From Candidatus Hydrogenedentota bacterium (GTDB lineage Bacteria > Hydrogenedentota > Hydrogenedentia > Hydrogenedentales > SLHB01), in assembly GCA_029552745.1 (NCBI GenBank), contig JAKPDK010000070.1, positions 468,813 through 532,812 of the forward strand: a DNA stretch of 64,000 nucleotides, given 5' to 3'. Each line of letters starts with the position of its first letter. The first letter of the stretch is position 1. A program made the translations under genes and the position numbers. The notes beneath the pieces are model-generated. The model was not told the DNA's origin. It ran no database searches and saw only the letters and a list, made by a program, of their open reading frames with translations. Shown here piece by piece: positions 25,866 through 35,459 of the stretch.

Positions 25866-25911
25866 CTTGCCTGGTAAACTAGAAAATTCCGGAACTGTAA
25901 CTCTTCACTTT

Positions 25912-28900
25912 TCACCTGGTCCTGGTACTTGGTCCTAAGATTCCGCCTCCAATTCTAAGCAAATCCAGCAATATTTTTCTAGGCAAATCTATTACTTTGA
26001 CAGCCTCGCTTACCACGCCAAGTCCGCCAGTTACCAAGGTCACGCTTACTGGTGGCCCCTCGGAGAGCTCCCCATGGGGTTTGTACGTGGGTCCGGTAAT
26101 CTTGAAACCAAGATCAATGTTCTGACCGGCAAGTCGGTGTCCCTCAATATTCAAATATTGGTTTAGCGCTGGTATTTTGTCTGCCACTTCCGGACTTAAA
26201 GAAACGACGAGATCGTATTCCATGTCTCCTCGTATGACGAATTGTCCCTGCGCTGAGATGTCAATCCCTGGGGAAACAAGTCTAATTTTTGGGGTGCGAA
26301 TCAAATCCCGCTCAAATTCGGTCTCGACAGAGAGTTTGTCGAAAGTTAGTGTGGGAGGTAGGGGGGAGGTTATTTCACCAAATCTGCTTAAACCTAACTC
26401 GAATAGCAAGAAATCCGCACTAAAATTGCCCGGTGTGACCTCGAATTTACTTTTCCCGCGCAAAGTGCTGGGATCATCTGTGTCGACGGTGTACTCCACA
26501 TCTCCGGTAATGGTTCCTTTGAGTAACTCAGGCATATGAAGATGCTTTATCAAATAGGTCGCAGGCACTGAATTCCAACGCGCGTAGGATTCAACCGTGT
26601 TGTCAATACGATTCTTCACATATTTGCCTTCGATATTTCCTTCGCCAACTTTTGCCGAGTAAGAATTGAAACCTGCCTCCTTCCTCGAGAAAAAGGCGGA
26701 ACCTTGAAAGTCAGATCCTTCCCAAGGAGGAACAGAGACAGATCGGCACGCAAGTTTATATGTGTACGAACGTTCTTCTGGCTTGTATATCTGCTGGAAT
26801 TCTGAAGGGATTTCGATGGGTGTGAACCATGAAGTGCCAAAAGGCGGCATGACACAAGTTTCTGCTTCGAGCTTTATGTCAGCCGTGTTTTCGAGTGCAT
26901 TTCGATAGGACACTTCTATTTTTGTCTGATTGGCATGAATGGGTTCGGTAGCATTTGTCGACTTAACCGATATCTCATCGATTTCACAATTCACGGAAGC
27001 ATGCCATTGTGGTGTTTCATTTGTTTTGGGATCATTGTCTCTCAGCCACTCATAGGTGCCGTTGCTGGCTGTTCCTCCCCGTACTTCATACGGAATGCGG
27101 AGGCACTTTCCCACCGTTGTCACATCGAGTCTGTCGAAAGTAGCGGTGGTTCGCATTAACCGGTAGCGCCCTGACTTATATGAAAGCTCGGATTCAAATT
27201 TGCCTTCCGTGTTCAAACCTTCCAAGCTGCCTTTGAACGTGCACGATTTTCTGGGGTACCAGGTTGCCTCCACACGGCTTCTTACTCCGATTCCTGGTGG
27301 TTTGCGGTACCACCAGCGGTAAGTGAGTTCTGTTTGGGACGCGTCAATATCCAAATTCGCGGTGACTACTGAAGGTTCGAATAAGATGTCAGCACTAACA
27401 GCGCACCCCCCTGAGAGCAAGACATTCTTGATGGAAGTGGACAATGCTGTTTGTTCTATTTTAGATACCAGCGCATGTAAAACGGCGTGCCCTTTTTTTT
27501 CTACCCAATCGTAGCTGACAACGCCGTTTAGGTTGGATTGGTTCATCTCACAAGTAATTGAGTCTAAGTAAACCTTTCGGTCTTCCAATCTTACAAGGGC
27601 GTTTAGATTCTTACCCAATATCTTGAACTTTGGTAAGTTAAACATCCCGCTCGTAATGGAACCTGAACCCAGAATAATACCTTCCGGATAGTTCCATCGG
27701 AGTTGATTGACGCTGATGGATGTATCTACGTTTGGAATGTTTGTCTCTGAAGGAGCAAAGGATACTCGCGCGAGAGATTGTTGAACCTCGGCAGAAAAGC
27801 GCATTTGCGGCGGGACGCCTTGAAGGGTGAGTAAAATCCGTCCTGGGTTGTCCAATACTATATCGCATTTGCCGTACTTGCCTAAATAGTGGTCTAGTAA
27901 GGGGGACAACAAGAGTTCCGCCGGCATTTTTACTATTTCACCAGACAAATTAAATTCGGGCGGCGGCTGTGAGATAGAGACCGTACCCTTGATTTGACAA
28001 TCCAAATCGTTGGTCCGTAAACGAGCTTCTTTAATGGTAAAAAGTTTTTCGGGTGTCTCCAACAAGGCTTCTCCGGAGAAAACGCCATTCAATGGACTCG
28101 CCACGTACATGTTGTTAGCGATTTGAACGTTTTGAAAACCGCATTCCCATGAAATACGGAATGAAGTATCTGGGGGTTCCTTTTCGGCACGTACGAGAAA
28201 ACTCGTTGCTCCCTCAGCCACATATTGGTTAATTCCAGCGTAGAAATAGGCTAAGGAGTCCTTTGTAAGTTGGTCGATTTTGAAAGAGGACCGGAGTTTT
28301 GTTGTCTGTTGTGAATCGAGCTCGATAGAAATATTCGGCTTTCCCGGGATATCAAGAGACCCTTTAGCGGCGATTCGTGCGCCGTGGTTATCTTCATTAC
28401 GGCTGGCAGACACATCTATTTCAGCAACGGAGATCGTTGGTATTTGTTGCAGATTCTGTAGTCTAAAAGTACCCTGTTTTATCTGCAGAGACTCCATAGG
28501 GAAGAAAAACGTGGGCGTCCGTTTGGCTTCTAACGTTGCAGCCAGTTCTTGGAGCGTTAGTCCTTGGCAATCAATAGACAGCGTGGGCGAGTCTAGTACA
28601 ATACGTTCCAAAGTAAATCTGCCCGAAAGCACGTCGAGCAGGTTAAAACGAATGTATGCGGCGGGTGCAGTGAAGGTTCCGTGAAGGGCAGGTTTTCCCA
28701 GGCTATAATCAAAGAGAGGACTTTCTATACGCAAACCTTCCGTTAGAGAGAATGAAAGTGTAGAAAAAGAGAACCTTATCCCCAAACGTTCTTGAATCGT
28801 TTTGGCTAGTTGACTTTTATATTCGGTAACCTGACGTTCCGCTAGGAGTACGCCGGCTGTCAGAATGGAAATAAAAATAACAAATAGCGCTAACCAAACA

Positions 28901-28947
28901 CCGACCGTACGCGAAAAACGGCTATGAACCGTTGTTTTTTCTGCCAC
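25912..28947 (-). CDS. AsmA/TamB-like envelope protein
   Basis: A 1011-residue protein with one N-terminal membrane anchor (about residues 12-32, WLALFVIFISILTAGVLLAE). It is followed by a very long beta-rich region of repeating 20-40 residue units typical of AsmA-like and repeating-beta-groove proteins. The C-terminal portion (about 840-1000) matches an AsmA_2-like domain, with PLPPTLTFDKLSVETEFERD, GIDISAQGQFVIRGDMEYDL, LGFKITGPTYKPHGE and a final LPRKILLDLLRIGGG amphipathic tail. Such proteins bridge inner and outer membranes for lipid transport. The GTG start is 7 bases after recA. Confidence 0.85.
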   Translation of the reverse strand: MAEKTTVHSRFSRTVGVWLALFVIFISILTAGVLLAERQVTEYKSQLAKTIQERLGIRFSFSTLSFSLTEGLRIESPLFDYSLGKPALHGTFTAPAAYIRFNLLDVLSGRFTLERIVLDSPTLSIDCQGLTLQELAATLEAKRTPTFFFPMESLQIKQGTFRLQNLQQIPTISVAEIDVSASRNEDNHGARIAAKGSLDIPGKPNISIELDSQQTTKLRSSFKIDQLTKDSLAYFYAGINQYVAEGATSFLVRAEKEPPDTSFRISWECGFQNVQIANNMYVASPLNGVFSGEALLETPEKLFTIKEARLRTNDLDCQIKGTVSISQPPPEFNLSGEIVKMPAELLLSPLLDHYLGKYGKCDIVLDNPGRILLTLQGVPPQMRFSAEVQQSLARVSFAPSETNIPNVDTSISVNQLRWNYPEGIILGSGSITSGMFNLPKFKILGKNLNALVRLEDRKVYLDSITCEMNQSNLNGVVSYDWVEKKGHAVLHALVSKIEQTALSTSIKNVLLSGGCAVSADILFEPSVVTANLDIDASQTELTYRWWYRKPPGIGVRSRVEATWYPRKSCTFKGSLEGLNTEGKFESELSYKSGRYRLMRTTATFDRLDVTTVGKCLRIPYEVRGGTASNGTYEWLRDNDPKTNETPQWHASVNCEIDEISVKSTNATEPIHANQTKIEVSYRNALENTADIKLEAETCVMPPFGTSWFTPIEIPSEFQQIYKPEERSYTYKLACRSVSVPPWEGSDFQGSAFFSRKEAGFNSYSAKVGEGNIEGKYVKNRIDNTVESYARWNSVPATYLIKHLHMPELLKGTITGDVEYTVDTDDPSTLRGKSKFEVTPGNFSADFLLFELGLSRFGEITSPLPPTLTFDKLSVETEFERDLIRTPKIRLVSPGIDISAQGQFVIRGDMEYDLVVSLSPEVADKIPALNQYLNIEGHRLAGQNIDLGFKITGPTYKPHGELSEGPPVSVTLVTGGLGVVSEAVKVIDLPRKILLDLLRIGGGILGPSTRTR

Positions 28948-28954
28948 AAAGGCG

Positions 28955-30010
28955 TCAGTCCTTATCTTTGGTCACCTCATCCGTTTCTACGGGTGCGCTG
29001 ACTGCCCATGAAATTTTCCTGTTTTTCAAAATTTCCTGACGTAATCGTTCCGTGACATCCGGGTTCTGTTTAAGATATAAGCGGGTGTTTTCTCTGCCTT
29101 GTCCCAGGTTTTCGCCATTCAGCGAGAACCACGCACCGCTTTTCTGAATCAGTTTGTCTTCAATGGCAAGGTCGAGAATGTCGCCTTCTTTTGAAATGCC
29201 TTCGTCAAACAGGATGTCAAATTCTGCTTGACGAAACGGCGGACTCATCTTGTTCTTTACTACCTTTGCCCTCACTCGATTTCCAACATTTTCTTCTCTG
29301 TCTTTGACACCCGAGACTCTTCTGATGTCTATTCTCATACTGGCATAAAATTTAAGGGCTCTTCCGCCTGTAGTAGTCTCAGGACTACCAAACATGACGC
29401 CTATTTTTTCACGGATTTGGTTGATGAAAATAACAAGCGTTCTTGATCGGCTAATGGCGGCAGTCAATTTCCGCAGAGCTTGCGACATCAGCCGCGCTTG
29501 TAAACCGACGTGGGCGTCGCCCATTTCACCTTCTACTTCTGCTTTGGGTACGAGCGCTGCCACGGAGTCGACTACAATTACTTCAACCGCATTGCTTCTC
29601 ACGAGTGTTTCGCATATCTCGAGCGCTTGTTCCGCAGAGTCTGGTTGAGACACCAGCAAATTATCGATATCTACTCCTATCTTGGTTGCAAAGGTGGGGT
29701 CAAGCGCATGCTCGGCATCAATATAACAAGCTATACCCCCGCTCTTTTGGGAATTAGCCACCACGTGCAATGCCAATGTCGTTTTACCAGAAGCTTCTGG
29801 TCCGAATATCTCCACGACACGTCCAACGGGAAAACCGCCGATACCCGTTGCGATGTCCAGCGAAAGGCTGCCCGTCGGGATTACTTTCACGCGCTGTTCA
29901 AAATGGTCATCTCCGAGACGAAGCAACGTTCCCCGTCCAAACTGCTTCTCAAGCTGGGCGACTGCAATATCCAATGCTTTTTTTCGAGAATCAACCGGGT
30001 TAGTCGTCAT
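28955..30010 (-). CDS. recA: Recombinase RecA
   Basis: A 351-residue RecA, the ATP-dependent strand-exchange protein of homologous recombination and the SOS co-protease. Walker [10 protein letters not shown] is at residues 70-78, Walker [16 protein letters not shown] is near 140, and [24 protein letters not shown] carries the L2 DNA-binding loop with the family signature. Length is standard. AAGGAAGG lies a few bases before the ATG. I looked for a LexA-type box (GAAC-N4-GTTC or CTGT-N8-ACAG) in the 250 bases upstream and saw none. The AsmA-like gene follows 7 bases downstream. Confidence 0.98.
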   Translation of the reverse strand: MTTNPVDSRKKALDIAVAQLEKQFGRGTLLRLGDDHFEQRVKVIPTGSLSLDIATGIGGFPVGRVVEIFGPEASGKTTLALHVVANSQKSGGIACYIDAEHALDPTFATKIGVDIDNLLVSQPDSAEQALEICETLVRSNAVEVIVVDSVAALVPKAEVEGEMGDAHVGLQARLMSQALRKLTAAISRSRTLVIFINQIREKIGVMFGSPETTTGGRALKFYASMRIDIRRVSGVKDREENVGNRVRAKVVKNKMSPPFRQAEFDILFDEGISKEGDILDLAIEDKLIQKSGAWFSLNGENLGQGRENTRLYLKQNPDVTERLRQEILKNRKISWAVSAPVETDEVTKDKD

Positions 30011-30271
30011 GGTAACCTTCCTTAAGTTATCAGTGTAAGAGGAAAGAGCTCGGCAAACACCAATAGCTCATTACTACTATGACTTATTCTACACCGTGCA
30101 TTTCGGCGGGTCTACTTTTTGCCCACAGGGACATGAACCATGTGACAAGATAACGACGTGAAAACAGTTTTGTAGAGATTTTGCAAGGGTCGCAGGCTTT
30201 CCCGAAGGAAGATCCGCGCAGGATGAGAGGCTACACGCGGGAGTAAAATACTATAGTCCACAAAATGGATA

Positions 30272-30347
30272 TGGAGCGGGATACGGGCCTCGAACCCGCG
30301 ACATCCAGCTTGGGAAGCTGGCACTCTACCAACTGAGTTAATCCCGC
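30272..30347 (-). tRNA. tRNA-Gly (CCC)
   Basis: A 76-base cloverleaf on the minus strand. The acceptor stem GCGGGAT pairs with ATCCCGC. The D arm contains CTCAGTTGGTAGAG, the anticodon stem is CCAGC/GCTGG with loop TTCCCAA (anticodon CCC, glycine GGG codons), and the T arm is GCGGG-TTCGAGG-CCCGT with one mismatch-tolerant pair. The 3' CCA is encoded. It lies between recA and dispersed repeat copy 2, whose near end is 48 bases from the tRNA 5' end. Confidence 0.95.
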
Positions 30348-30395
30348 TCTTCGTAAATCTATACTAGCCATAAACTGGGCTTCTTGTCAAGAGCC

Positions 30396-30875
30396 TGTAT
30401 AAGTCCAGTACCTTTGGCACTTTTTGTTATGTTGGATGAGCAATTGAAGAGAGGATTTTCCATGAATGTTATTGAGAGAAAGGCACTGACGCGTAGCGTC
30501 ACAGGTGGGTCTGATCTATCTATGCTCCCCTTAGTCCCCCGCACACTCAGAGGGACGGCTCCCCGCCGTGCTGTTTTTTTGTCACCCCTTCTTAGGCTCC
30601 CGCATGCGGGGGGACTAAGGGGAGCTGAACCCTGCGCCGGGGATAGAAAGCCGTCCCCGCACTGTTATTACGAGGAGTGCCGCAGGCACGACGTGGCAAT
30701 CCCCTCGGGAAGTCGGGGGTAACCCAGGGACGGGAAGGGCGCAACGCGTTGCGCCCCTACAAAAGGGGAGGAGATTGCTTCGTCGCTTCGGGGACTCGCT
30801 CCTCGCAATGACAACCGAGCGTATAAGCGTGGTCTGCCTCATCGATGGAGTAGCGAAGGTTTGTGAACTTATGTA
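30396..30875 (+). repeat. Dispersed repeat, copy 2
   Basis: About 480 bases homologous to 20879-21346. This copy retains a good inverted repeat: CCCCTTAGTCCCCCGCA at 30527-30543 and its complement at 30605-30622 around a 61-base loop. It also carries a snap-back element (30664-30812) and an inserted 20-base palindrome (30737-30756). Together with the tRNA and the rpmE leader it fills the gap between recA and rpmE. Beyond it (30919-30945) is a 9-bp hairpin (TCAAAATGC/GCATTTTGA) of unknown role. Confidence 0.85.
30664..30812 (+). repeat. Snap-back palindromic element within repeat copy 2
   Basis: The left arm GTTATTACGAGGAG (two changes from copy 1) pairs with the right arm CTCCTCGCAATGAC, enclosing GGCAATCCCCT and GGAGATTGCTTCGTCG arms as in copy 1. 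The interior differs from copy 1 because a perfect 20-base palindrome, GGGCGCAACGCGTTGCGCCC (30737-30756), sits in it. Confidence 0.75.
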
Positions 30876-31062
30876 GAGCCCGTTTCCGATTATATGCCTT
30901 GACACCTGAGAAGAGGTTTCAAAATGCGGTCTCAATGCATTTTGAGAACAGGTTCCCTCCGTAACAAACGAATTATTTGCGCCATGTTAGATTTTTATGC
31001 TATGGTATAAAAGTTAGTTTTTGGGGTTGTATATTAAAATTGTTGATAGCGAGGAGACTCTT

Positions 31063-31269
31063 GTGAAGGAAGGAATTCATCCGAAATATGTTACGGCACG
31101 GGTCACGTGTGCTTGTGGAAATACCTTTGAGACCCGTTCTACGAAGCCGACCATTAACGTGGAAATATGCTCGGCCTGTCATCCGTTTTTCACCGGCAAA
31201 CAGAAATATGTGGATAGCGAAGGCCGCGTAGATCGTTTTCACCGTAAATACAAACGCAGCAATAGCTAA
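31063..31269 (+). CDS. rpmE: 50S ribosomal protein L31
   Basis: A 68-residue zinc-binding (C+) form of bL31. The start is GTG 31063, set by GAGGAG 7-8 bases upstream and by the expected N-terminus MKEGIHPKY. The frame is open upstream to a TTG but the extra residues are not L31. Cys16, Cys18, Cys36 and Cys39 make the zinc site (CAC and CSAC). The C-terminus [14 protein letters not shown] is typical. A TATAAA -10-like box at 31006-31011 could start a leader of about 45 bases. A hairpin terminator follows, then prfA. Confidence 0.95.
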   Translation: MKEGIHPKYVTARVTCACGNTFETRSTKPTINVEICSACHPFFTGKQKYVDSEGRVDRFHRKYKRSNS

Positions 31270-31290
31270 TATAGCTTGAGGGGTATAACA

Positions 31291-31317
31291 GGGCGCAGGA
31301 GTGCGCCCTTGTCTTTT
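31291..31317 (+). terminator. Hairpin terminator/attenuator between rpmE and prfA
   Basis: GGGCGCAGGAGTGCGCCC forms a compact GC-rich stem-loop (31291-31308), followed by TTGTCTTTT. It ends only a few bases before the prfA ATG at 31320, so it may terminate most rpmE transcripts and also shape the prfA initiation region. Confidence 0.65.
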
Positions 31318-31319
31318 CT

Positions 31320-32399
31320 ATGGAACGTGTTGTTTACGAGCGTTTGTTGGCCGTTCAATCCGAATATGAACGTATTGCCAACGAAATGGCGAAGCCGGAC
31401 GTCGCTACAAATCCTGTACGATTTCGGGAATTGGCGAAGGGACAGGCTGAAATCGCCGAAATCGTTGACTGTTTCCGCCGTTATCAATTGGATGAGGAGC
31501 GCCTCATTGAAGCGGAACGGATATTGCGAGAGGAAAAAGATCCCGAATTATTGTTGCTTGCGGAGCAAGACAAACGCGAGTTGACGCAGGCCCTATTAGA
31601 ACATGAAAAGATGTTGAAGATTCTCTTGCTTCCGCGCGACCCAAATGACGCAAAAAATACGATCGTCGAAATACGTTCCGGCACCGGGGGAGAAGAGGCG
31701 GCGCTTTTTGCGGCGGATCTTTACCGCATGTACTGTCGATTTGCTGACCGCAAAGGATGGCGCGTGGAGGTAATGAACTCGAATGCGACGGGGATAGGGG
31801 GGTTCAAAGAAATCTGTTTTAAGGTCTCCGGGGATAGTGTTTACAGCCAACTAAAGTTCGAAGGGGGCGTCCACCGGGTACAGCGAGTGCCTGTCACAGA
31901 GGCGCAGGGTAGAATCCACACATCTGCGGTTACGGTGGCAGTATTGCCGGAAGCGGATGAAATTGATATAAAAATTGATCCGAGCGAGATTCACTTTGAT
32001 GTGTTTCGTTCTTCGGGACCCGGAGGACAGAGTGTCAACACCACCGATTCCGCCGTCCGTCTAACGCATAAGCCTACGGGGCTAGTAGTAACCTGCCAAG
32101 ATGAAAAATCCCAACACAAGAACAAAGCGAAAGCACTTGCGGTATTGCGGGCCCGTCTTCTGGCTATGAAACAGGAAGAAGAGGAGAGCCAGCGTTCGGC
32201 AGAGCGCAGAATCCAAGTAGGTTCTGGCGATCGCAGCGAACGAATCCGCACATATAATTTTCCTCAAAATCGGGTGACGGACCATCGCATCAATTTGACA
32301 TTGTATCGTTTAGAAGCCGTTCTTGACGGTGAACTCCAAGAACTTATTGATGCATTGATAGCGGCCGACCGTGCCGTCAAATTGGCAAAGATGGGATGA
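31320..32399 (+). CDS. prfA: Peptide chain release factor 1
   Basis: A 359-residue RF1, which reads UAA and UAG stop codons and triggers peptide hydrolysis. The catalytic GGQ is in [16 protein letters not shown] near residue 235, and the [17 protein letters not shown] segment is typical of class I factors. No ribosome binding site is visible; the hairpin upstream lies where one would be. The stop codon overlaps the start of prmC (ATGAG), whose product methylates the glutamine of GGQ. Length is normal. Confidence 0.96.
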   Translation: MERVVYERLLAVQSEYERIANEMAKPDVATNPVRFRELAKGQAEIAEIVDCFRRYQLDEERLIEAERILREEKDPELLLLAEQDKRELTQALLEHEKMLKILLLPRDPNDAKNTIVEIRSGTGGEEAALFAADLYRMYCRFADRKGWRVEVMNSNATGIGGFKEICFKVSGDSVYSQLKFEGGVHRVQRVPVTEAQGRIHTSAVTVAVLPEADEIDIKIDPSEIHFDVFRSSGPGGQSVNTTDSAVRLTHKPTGLVVTCQDEKSQHKNKAKALAVLRARLLAMKQEEEESQRSAERRIQVGSGDRSERIRTYNFPQNRVTDHRINLTLYRLEAVLDGELQELIDALIAADRAVKLAKMG

Positions 32400-33247
32400 G
32401 TACGATTGGGGATGTTTTGCTTGGAACCGCCAAGCGTTTGGAAAAGGTAAGTGAAACCCCTAGATTAGACGCAGAGATTTTGTTGGCATGCGCTTTGGGG
32501 ATAAATCGCGCTCATCTAATGGCACGTTTGCGAGACGCAATCGAAGTCCCTGCCCTTTTCGAAGAGTATATCAGGAGACGAGAATCCTACGAGCCCCTTG
32601 CTTATATTTTAGGGGAGTGGGAGTTTTTTTCCCTTCGTTTTAAGTGTAAGAAGCCGATTTTTGTCCCGCGGCCTGAGACCGAAATCTTAGTAGAAAGGGT
32701 ATTAGAGGAACTTGACGATTTGCAAGGCAGGGTGTTAGACGTGGGGGCGGGCACAGGGTGTGTCGGCATCGCCATTGCTGCAAATAATCCACAGGTTACT
32801 GTTGTTGCTCTGGACAAGAATCCAGACGCTCTAGACCTTGTTCAAACTAATGCGCGACTTCATTCGGTGGAAGAGCGGGTTCGTGCGGTGTGTTCAGATG
32901 GTCTGTCTGCTTTTTCGAAAGGCGGGCATTTTGATGTCGTCTGCTCGAACCCGCCCTATGTAGAAACCTCTGTTTGGAATGACATTTCGCCTGTTATACG
33001 ATTCCATGAAGATTCCCGGGCAATCTTGTCCGGTATAGATGGGTTGGAGTTTATAAGACAGTTGATTCGAGATGCAAAAGGCGTTTTGCGAGACCAAGGC
33101 GTACTGGCTTTTGAAATAGGATGCGGACAGAAGGATGCTGTATATGACATTCTTCTTCAAATGGGCTACACTTGTCTAAGTTCTTTTCGAGATCTGAGCG
33201 GTATTGACCGTGTTATCACAGCGAGAAATTCTTGTATGAAATGGTGA
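32396..33247 (+). CDS. prmC: Release-factor glutamine N5-methyltransferase
   Basis: A 283-residue SAM-dependent methyltransferase that modifies the GGQ glutamine of RF1 and RF2. The N-terminal helical domain includes [19 protein letters not shown]. The SAM motif [16 protein letters not shown] is near residue 115-130, and the catalytic NPPY ([10 protein letters not shown]) near 185. It overlaps prfA by 4 bases, the classical prfA-prmC arrangement. radC begins 9 bases after its stop codon. Confidence 0.95.
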   Translation: MSTIGDVLLGTAKRLEKVSETPRLDAEILLACALGINRAHLMARLRDAIEVPALFEEYIRRRESYEPLAYILGEWEFFSLRFKCKKPIFVPRPETEILVERVLEELDDLQGRVLDVGAGTGCVGIAIAANNPQVTVVALDKNPDALDLVQTNARLHSVEERVRAVCSDGLSAFSKGGHFDVVCSNPPYVETSVWNDISPVIRFHEDSRAILSGIDGLEFIRQLIRDAKGVLRDQGVLAFEIGCGQKDAVYDILLQMGYTCLSSFRDLSGIDRVITARNSCMKW

Positions 33248-33256
33248 GTAGGTGAA

Positions 33257-33952
33257 ATGGTTGACCAAGCGAAAGGTTCGGCGGTTCGTGAGATGCCTCC
33301 GGAGGAGCGGCCCCGTGAACGCTTGAAGAGGCTAGGAGCCGAGGCCTTGAGAGATGCGGAGTTGCTTGCCGTTCTATTTCGCACGGGGACTCGACAAAAG
33401 GGAGCGGTCGCGCTTGCTGACGATCTGCTAAAACACTACCGTGGCTTGCGTGCCCTTGCGCGTGCCTCGGTGGAGGAGCTTATGCAAGTGCCGGGTTTGG
33501 GAGAAGTGAAAGCCATAGAAATAAAGGCGGCACTTGAGTTGGGTAAGCGGCTTGCCTTGCATGTAGAGCCTAAACGCCACCGTATCCGCTGTGCGGAAGA
33601 TGTGGTCAATTTTATCATGCCTCACTACAAAGACAGTGAAGTTGAACATTTTGTTGTATTATTGCTCAACACGAAGAACGATGTTTTGAAGGTGGTGGAG
33701 GTGTCAGCTGGCGGACTTGATGCGACTTTGGCCTTGCCACGGGATGTGTTCCGCCAGGCGGTAAGAGAGGGCGCGGCAGGCGTAATCGTTTGTCATAATC
33801 ACCCCAGTGGGGATCCGGAGCCCAGTGCGGACGATATTGCTTTGACGCGGCGTCTTCAGGAGGGCGCGACGCTTCTGGGATTGCGTTTCTTAGATCATAT
33901 CGTCTTGGGGGATGGTAAGCATGTCAGTCTAAAGGAGCGAATGGCGTTTTGA
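33257..33952 (+). CDS. radC: RadC/JAB-domain protein
   Basis: A 231-residue RadC-family protein. The N-terminal helix-hairpin-helix-like part (LMQVPGLGEVKAIEIKAALEL) is followed by a JAB/MPN-like domain with the metal motif HNHPSGDPEPSADD near residue 180. Despite the historic name a DNA repair role is not established for the family. The start ATG follows GTAGGTGAA. The last codons overlap psd by ATGA, so it belongs to the rpmE-prfA-prmC-radC-psd-pssA run. Confidence 0.94.
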   Translation: MVDQAKGSAVREMPPEERPRERLKRLGAEALRDAELLAVLFRTGTRQKGAVALADDLLKHYRGLRALARASVEELMQVPGLGEVKAIEIKAALELGKRLALHVEPKRHRIRCAEDVVNFIMPHYKDSEVEHFVVLLLNTKNDVLKVVEVSAGGLDATLALPRDVFRQAVREGAAGVIVCHNHPSGDPEPSADDIALTRRLQEGATLLGLRFLDHIVLGDGKHVSLKERMAF

Positions 33953-34608
33953 TGACTCGTTTTAGTGCTTGGAAAGAAGGCCTTCTCTTGTATCTCCCTT
34001 GGTGTATCAGCGGGCTCACCTTACTCGTGTGGGGAAAGTTCACCGTTTTATCGCTTGTGGGTTTTGTTTTTCTCTTAATTGGTTTGTCTGTGCTTTTGTT
34101 TTTCCGTGATCCTTCTCGTCACGCTTTGGCGGGAGAACTTGACATACTTGCACCCGCAGATGGAAAAGTTGTTGGTATTGAGACCCTGGAAGCCACGCCG
34201 CATTACGATGGTCCGTGTATCCGAATCTCCATCTTTCTTTCCCTCTTGGATGTACATGTCAATCGGGCGCCTTTTGCCGGTACGGTTCTTAAAATCATCT
34301 ACAAGCCGGGAAACTTTTTGGACGCGCGACGAAAAGAAACCTCGGAGCTCAATGAGTCGTTAACTCTCGTTCTGGAGACTACGCATGGGATGCTTGCTGT
34401 GAGACAAATTGCTGGTGCGATTGCTCGGAGAATTGTGTGTCGAGCGGCCCCCTGCGATTTTCTGAACCGCGGCGAAAAGTATGGTATGATACGATTTGGT
34501 TCCCGTACGGAACTCTATCTTCCATGCGATGTAGAGATAGTTGTTAAAGAAGACGAAAAAGTGCGGGCCGGTGAAACAGTCGTAGCGCGGTTTAAATTAA
34601 ATGTCTAA
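33949..34608 (+). CDS. psd: Phosphatidylserine decarboxylase (short, membrane-anchored form)
   Basis: A 219-residue proenzyme that decarboxylates phosphatidylserine to phosphatidylethanolamine using a pyruvoyl group. Two hydrophobic segments fill residues 10-50. LAPADGKVVGIE is near 65, DVHVNRAPFAGTV is near 100 and the self-cleavage site is in MIRFGSRTEL, between Gly184 and Ser185, where Ser185 becomes the pyruvoyl group. This matches the short archaeal-type Psd class. It overlaps radC by 4 and pssA by 8 bases, and pssA makes its substrate. Confidence 0.95.
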   Translation: MMTRFSAWKEGLLLYLPWCISGLTLLVWGKFTVLSLVGFVFLLIGLSVLLFFRDPSRHALAGELDILAPADGKVVGIETLEATPHYDGPCIRISIFLSLLDVHVNRAPFAGTVLKIIYKPGNFLDARRKETSELNESLTLVLETTHGMLAVRQIAGAIARRIVCRAAPCDFLNRGEKYGMIRFGSRTELYLPCDVEIVVKEDEKVRAGETVVARFKLNV

Positions 34609-35452
34609 ATTTCTCAATAGACGCCGTTTTCGGACAAAGCGAATCGTCAAACGACGACCTATCAATGTTCTGGCAAGCGCATTGACGTGTGCGGGACTTT
34701 ACTGTGGCATGGCGGGGATTTTGGCTGGCATTGATGGGAAGTACACAATTGCAGCCTATTACATTTTGGGGGCAATCATCTTCGACATGCTTGACGGTAC
34801 AGTTGCCAAATTGACGAAGAGCGTTTCGGAATTCGGTAAGCAGTTAGATAGTCTATGCGACTTGGTTTCATTTGGTGCCGCTCCAGCCGTTTTAATATAT
34901 ACCGCTTACCTTGCGGAGGAGCGAGCAGTGGGTTCGCCTGTTGGCCACTATGGCGCTATCATGGCAATCATTTACGTTATCTGCGGTGCACTGCGACTTG
35001 CGCGATTCAATGTATACCAAGCGGAAGTTCGAGACTACTTTACCGGCCTGCCGATACCCGGCGCAGCGTTGACCGTTGCAAGTTTCGTGCTCTTTGCGGA
35101 TTACTGGCAGTTGCACGTTGCCTTTTGGGTATTAGGGCCTATGACCCTGGGGGTAGCATACCTGATGGTAAGTACGGTGCATTATCCCAAAGACCGCATG
35201 CGCTCTTTTATCTTGTCGCCCAAAAATGCCATTCGGCTTCTTTTCTTATGTGCAGTCTTGTTAGCGGTTGTTCATCGCGCCCTTCAATTCTCTGCAGCGC
35301 TGATACTTTTCCCTGTGGCTCTGGGCTATGTAGCTTACGGGTTAATTGATCGTGTAGTAGGATGGGTGACGAAACGGCCCGCAGAGTCTTTTATTAACGT
35401 AGGAAATGTATCTCCATCAAGAGCGCCGCAGGGCAATTCAACAAACTCGTGA
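34601..35452 (+). CDS. pssA: CDP-diacylglycerol-serine O-phosphatidyltransferase
   Basis: A 283-residue integral membrane enzyme forming phosphatidylserine from CDP-diacylglycerol and serine. The CDP-alcohol phosphotransferase motif is present as DGTVAK, then G, then D-SLC-D at about residues 64-86 (DMLDGTVAKLTK followed by GKQLDSLCDLVSFG). Multiple membrane spans follow. A basic N-terminus (RRRFRTKRIVKRR) precedes the first span. The gene starts inside the end of psd, so the two successive enzymes are co-translated. It closes the housekeeping operon; the next promoter is at 35460. Confidence 0.95.
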   Translation: MSKFLNRRRFRTKRIVKRRPINVLASALTCAGLYCGMAGILAGIDGKYTIAAYYILGAIIFDMLDGTVAKLTKSVSEFGKQLDSLCDLVSFGAAPAVLIYTAYLAEERAVGSPVGHYGAIMAIIYVICGALRLARFNVYQAEVRDYFTGLPIPGAALTVASFVLFADYWQLHVAFWVLGPMTLGVAYLMVSTVHYPKDRMRSFILSPKNAIRLLFLCAVLLAVVHRALQFSAALILFPVALGYVAYGLIDRVVGWVTKRPAESFINVGNVSPSRAPQGNSTNS

Positions 35453-35459
35453 ATGAGGT

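Noticed and set aside
30384-30722. 112-codon plus-strand ORF over repeat copy 2
   Set aside because: After the shared 45 codons it reads through palindromic GC-rich repeat arms and has no protein-like composition. Copy 1 stops at the same place.
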